Source of the DNA: JANXQE01 sp035651635
GTDB lineage: Bacteria > Verrucomicrobiota > Verrucomicrobiia > Limisphaerales > UBA8199
Assembly: GCA_035651635.1 (NCBI GenBank)
Contig: DASRFK010000292.1
Coordinates: forward strand, 1-7,370
DNA length: 7,370 nucleotides
Direction of reading: 5' to 3'
Below, in pieces: positions 5,358-7,370 of the stretch. The notes below the pieces were generated by a model. The model saw only the letters and a program-made list of their open reading frames with translations, had not been told where the DNA came from and did no database searches. Each line of letters begins with the position of its first letter. Within the stretch, counting starts at the first letter, position 1. Position numbers and translations under genes: made by a program.

Positions 5358-6377
5358 TCACCGAGTCAACGTGGTCACCTCTTCCTTGGGCGCTTCGAGC
5401 AGATCGGGCTCGAAGGTCATACCCAGGGTGAGACCGAGCGCGGCCAGTTTCTCTTTGATTTCGTTGAGTGATTTCTTGCCGAAATTGCGGTACTTGAGCA
5501 TCTCCTGCTCGCTCTTCATGGCCAACTGGCCAACCGTCGTGATGTTGGCATTGTTCAAGCAATTGGCCGCGCGGACGCTCAATTCGATTTCGTTGACGCT
5601 CATGTTCAGCAGCTTCTTAAGCTTGGTCTTCTCTTCGTCCTGCTTGTCGACCACTTCTTCGAACTCGACGGCATTCTTGTCGTAGCCGACGAACACATCG
5701 AGGTGATGCTGCAGAATCGCGGACGCCTGGGTGAGCGCGTCGTCCGGCGTGATCCGTCCGTCCGTCCAGACTTCCAGGATCAGACGGTCGTAATCGGTGC
5801 GCTGGCCTACGCGCGCGTTTTCCACCGCGTAGCGCACCCGGGTCACGGGAGAAAAGAGCGAGTCGATGGCCACCACGCCAATGGCCTGGTTCGGCTTTTT
5901 GTTCTCGTCGCCGGGAAGAAAACCGCGCCCGACCTTGATTTCGAGCTCCATCTCGAATTTCTTCTTCTTGTCGAGGGTGCAAATGTGCTGAGTCGGGTTG
6001 ACCAATTCAATATTCTGGTTGAGCTGGATATCCGCGGCGGTCACTTCGCCTTCCTTGTTGGCGGAGAGCAGGAGGGTTTGCGCTTCGCGGTTGTGTGACT
6101 TGAACAGAATCTTCTTCAGGTTCAGCACGATATCGGTCACATCCTCGACGACGCCGTCGATGGTGGCGAACTCGTGCATGGCACCGTCGACCTTAATCGA
6201 GCTGATGGCCGCCCCTTCGAGCGAGGAGAGCAGCACTCGCCGAAGCGAGTTGCCGACGGTATGGCCGTAACCGGTTTCAAAGGGTTCGGCAATGAACTTG
6301 GCGTAGGTTTCAGTGGCGGTATTTTCCTCTTTGGTCAACCGCTTGGGCATTTCGAAACGTCCTAGACGTACTGGCAT
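5358..6377 (-). CDS. rpoA: DNA-directed RNA polymerase subunit alpha
   Basis: A 339-residue alpha subunit, close to the bacterial norm. The N-terminal domain, which dimerises and holds beta and beta', includes ETGYGHTVGNSLRRVLLSSL (34-53), with the arginine pair equivalent to E. coli Arg44-Arg45, and runs to about residue 235. After an acidic linker (238-250) the C-terminal domain (about 258-325) has ELSVRAANCLNNANI (265-279), where Arg269 matches E. coli Arg265 for UP-element DNA contact, and NFGKKSLNEIKEKL (298-311). All key residues are kept. A strong AAGGA lies 5 nt before the ATG at 6377. It overlaps no neighbour: 119 bp follow the rpsD stop and 10 bp precede rplQ. The short N-terminal leader (1-20) and C-terminal EAPKEEVTTLTR tail are lineage-variable. 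Confidence 0.98.
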   Translation of the reverse strand: MPVRLGRFEMPKRLTKEENTATETYAKFIAEPFETGYGHTVGNSLRRVLLSSLEGAAISSIKVDGAMHEFATIDGVVEDVTDIVLNLKKILFKSHNREAQTLLLSANKEGEVTAADIQLNQNIELVNPTQHICTLDKKKKFEMELEIKVGRGFLPGDENKKPNQAIGVVAIDSLFSPVTRVRYAVENARVGQRTDYDRLILEVWTDGRITPDDALTQASAILQHHLDVFVGYDKNAVEFEEVVDKQDEEKTKLKKLLNMSVNEIELSVRAANCLNNANITTVGQLAMKSEQEMLKYRNFGKKSLNEIKEKLAALGLTLGMTFEPDLLEAPKEEVTTLTR

Positions 6378-6496
6378 AACTTTCCTTTCAACAATTTTAA
6401 ACTGACAACGCCGGCGTTATTCCCGCCGGCCGGCGCGGTCCGTATAATTGTTTTGGAACAAAGGGTGTGACCACCCTCGGCTCCGGTTTGTTTTAC
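6378..6496 (-). promoter_or_regulatory. rpsD-rpoA spacer with two hairpins and the rpoA ribosome site
   Basis: Unlike the tight 10-bp rpoA-rplQ gap, 119 bp separate rpsD and rpoA. Hairpins visible are GCCGGCG-7 nt-CGCCGGC (6410-6430) and AGGGTG-4 nt-CACCCT (6462-6477). Neither is followed by a T-run on the minus strand, so a terminator is unlikely. AAGGA (6387-6383) lies 5 nt before rpoA. TATAAT occurs on the plus strand at 6443-6448 without a -35 partner. A translational or RNA-processing role is possible but unproven. Confidence 0.35.
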
Positions 6497-7105
6497 TTAG
6501 CGGGAATAAAATTCGACAACCGCCTGCTCGTTGGCAATCGGCTGGATCTCGTCGCGGGTCGGAATGCGCATCACCACACCTTTCAGGGCTTCTTTATTCA
6601 GTGACAGCCAATCCGGCACCGCGCGGCTGGCGGCGATTTCGAGATTCTTGGTGGCTAACTGCCGCGCCGCATTGGAATTCTTCACCTCGATGGCGTCGTT
6701 CACCTTCAGGCCATACGAGGGAACATTGACCTTGCGCCCGTTCACCCGGACATGGCCGTGCGAGACCAACTGCCGAGCCGCGGCGCGGGTATTGGCAAAA
6801 CCAAGGTGGTAGCAAACGTTGTCCAGGCGCGTTTCGAGAATCTGGAGCATCTGTTCGCCGGTAACGCCGCGCCGCTTGAGCGCGCGTTCATACACACCAC
6901 GGAACTGCCGTTCGAGCAAGCCGTAGTAATAACGCAGCTTCTGCTTTTCGATCAGGCCCAGCCCGTAATCGGTGTGCTTGCGGCGCGATTTGGGGCCGTG
7001 AACACCCGGGCCGTAATTGCGGCGCTCGAGGTATTTGGTCGGGCCAAAAATCGGTACACCGAAACGGCGGCTGATACGAACGCGGGGACCTGTATAACGA
7101 GCCAT
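6497..7105 (-). CDS. rpsD: 30S ribosomal protein S4 (uS4), zinc-free form
   Basis: A 202-residue primary 16S rRNA-binding protein that starts small-subunit assembly and contributes to decoding fidelity. The N-terminus MARYTGPRVRISRRFG (1-16) and GPGVHGPKSRRK (32-43) fit the family, and the S4 RNA-binding fold spans about 91-155 with RLDNVCYHLGFANTRAAARQ (93-112) and VRVNGRKVNVPSY (119-131). Only one cysteine (98) is present, so the Zn-ribbon version of S4 is excluded. The C-terminus ANEQAVVEFYSR is typical. The start at 7105 is set by the conserved MARY. No Shine-Dalgarno is visible: the 34 nt upstream consist mostly of a heptamer repeat, so translation may depend on coupling to rpsK or on an A/U-rich leader. 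In E. coli S4 represses this operon; whether it does so here is not shown. Confidence 0.97.
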   Translation of the reverse strand: MARYTGPRVRISRRFGVPIFGPTKYLERRNYGPGVHGPKSRRKHTDYGLGLIEKQKLRYYYGLLERQFRGVYERALKRRGVTGEQMLQILETRLDNVCYHLGFANTRAAARQLVSHGHVRVNGRKVNVPSYGLKVNDAIEVKNSNAARQLATKNLEIAASRAVPDWLSLNKEALKGVVMRIPTRDEIQPIANEQAVVEFYSR

Positions 7106-7113
7106 AGAAATTT

Positions 7114-7140
7114 ACGATTGACGATTGACGATTGACGATT
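7114..7140. repeat. 7-bp tandem repeat (ACGATTG)n between rpsK and rpsD
   Basis: ACGATTG is repeated at 7114-7120, 7121-7127 and 7128-7134, with a fourth copy ACGATT at 7135-7140, giving nearly four units with no mismatch. On the transcribed minus strand the unit reads CAATCGT. The array reaches the rpsK stop codon (TAA, 7142-7140) and leaves only AAATTTCT before the rpsD ATG. Such short arrays can change copy number by slippage. Confidence 0.9.
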
Positions 7141-7370
7141 TACACGCGGCGCTTTTTCCGGGGGCGGCAGCCGTTGTGCGGGACTGGAGTGACGTCTTTG
7201 ATGGTCGTGATTTCCAGGCCGATTGCCTGCAAGGCGCGGATCGCCGATTCACGACCGGAACCGGGGCCTTTGACCCGGACCTCAATTTCTTTGAGGCCAT
7301 GCGCCATAGCCTGGCGGGCGGCATCCTGCGCCACTTGCTGAGCGGCGTAGGCGGTGCTTTTGCGCGAGCC
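7140..7370 (-). CDS. rpsK: 30S ribosomal protein S11 (uS11), 3' part
   Basis: The last 76 codons of S11, a 30S platform protein that contacts 16S rRNA near the E site. The frame is open to the right edge and begins GSRKSTAYAAQQVAQ, followed by IEVRVKGPGSGRESAIRAL and the near-invariant C-terminus TPVPHNGCRPRKKRRV, an almost residue-by-residue match to E. coli S11 from GSRKST onward. About 50 N-terminal residues lie outside the window. It is upstream of rpsD in the usual alpha-operon order (rpsM-rpsK-rpsD-rpoA-rplQ). Confidence 0.97.
   Translation of the reverse strand, partial: GSRKSTAYAAQQVAQDAARQAMAHGLKEIEVRVKGPGSGRESAIRALQAIGLEITTIKDVTPVPHNGCRPRKKRRV

Noticed and set aside
6443..6448. Consensus TATAAT on the plus strand
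   Set aside because: No -35 element at the right distance, and it would direct transcription antisense to rpsD.

Overview
The window looks like a chromosomal segment from a Verrucomicrobiota-type (PVC group) bacterium, possibly near Pedosphaera/Limisphaerales. This is inferred from protein character (an RpoA starting MPVRLGRFEMPKRL, a sugar-transporter-like MFS protein with a large insert between helices 7 and 8, a free-standing SET protein) and from GC-rich palindromic intergenic repeats of a kind I associate with those genomes. No rRNA, tRNA or CRISPR array is visible, and the window holds no phage or plasmid genes.

Left part (1-1850): a two-gene minus-strand cluster. A GT28-family glycosyltransferase of the MGDG-synthase/UgtP type (693-1847) is followed after 14 bp by a small SET-domain lysine methyltransferase-like protein (175-678). 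Downstream of the pair lies a long imperfect inverted repeat (23-123), each arm of which is itself a hairpin followed by T residues, so it can serve as a terminator on either strand.

Middle (1848-3103): about 1.25 kb with no intact gene. It holds palindromic repeats (2271-2335, 2359-2414, 2641-2661, 2991-3038), a 17-bp near-identical direct repeat (2567-2583 and 2691-2707), and a decayed N-terminal fragment of a REP-associated Y1 transposase (2807-2974). The stretch 1848-2270 is unassigned. 2415-2566 and 2708-2806 show nothing I can name. The last repeat abuts the start region of the transporter gene.

Right of centre (3104-4807): one plus-strand gene for a 12-helix MFS transporter, convergent with the next block.

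Right part (4861-7370): the distal end of the alpha ribosomal-protein operon on the minus strand, in the order rpsK (3' part only), rpsD, rpoA, rplQ, closed by a strong intrinsic terminator at 4861-4896. These genes make 30S proteins S11 and S4, the RNA polymerase alpha subunit and 50S protein L17. Its oddities are the rpsK-rpsD spacer, which is almost wholly a 7-bp tandem repeat with no Shine-Dalgarno, and a 119-bp rpsD-rpoA spacer with two small hairpins.

I see no convincing new multi-gene system. The points most worth a second look are the repeat mosaic with its transposase remnant, the heptamer spacer inside an essential operon, and the SET/GT28 pair.
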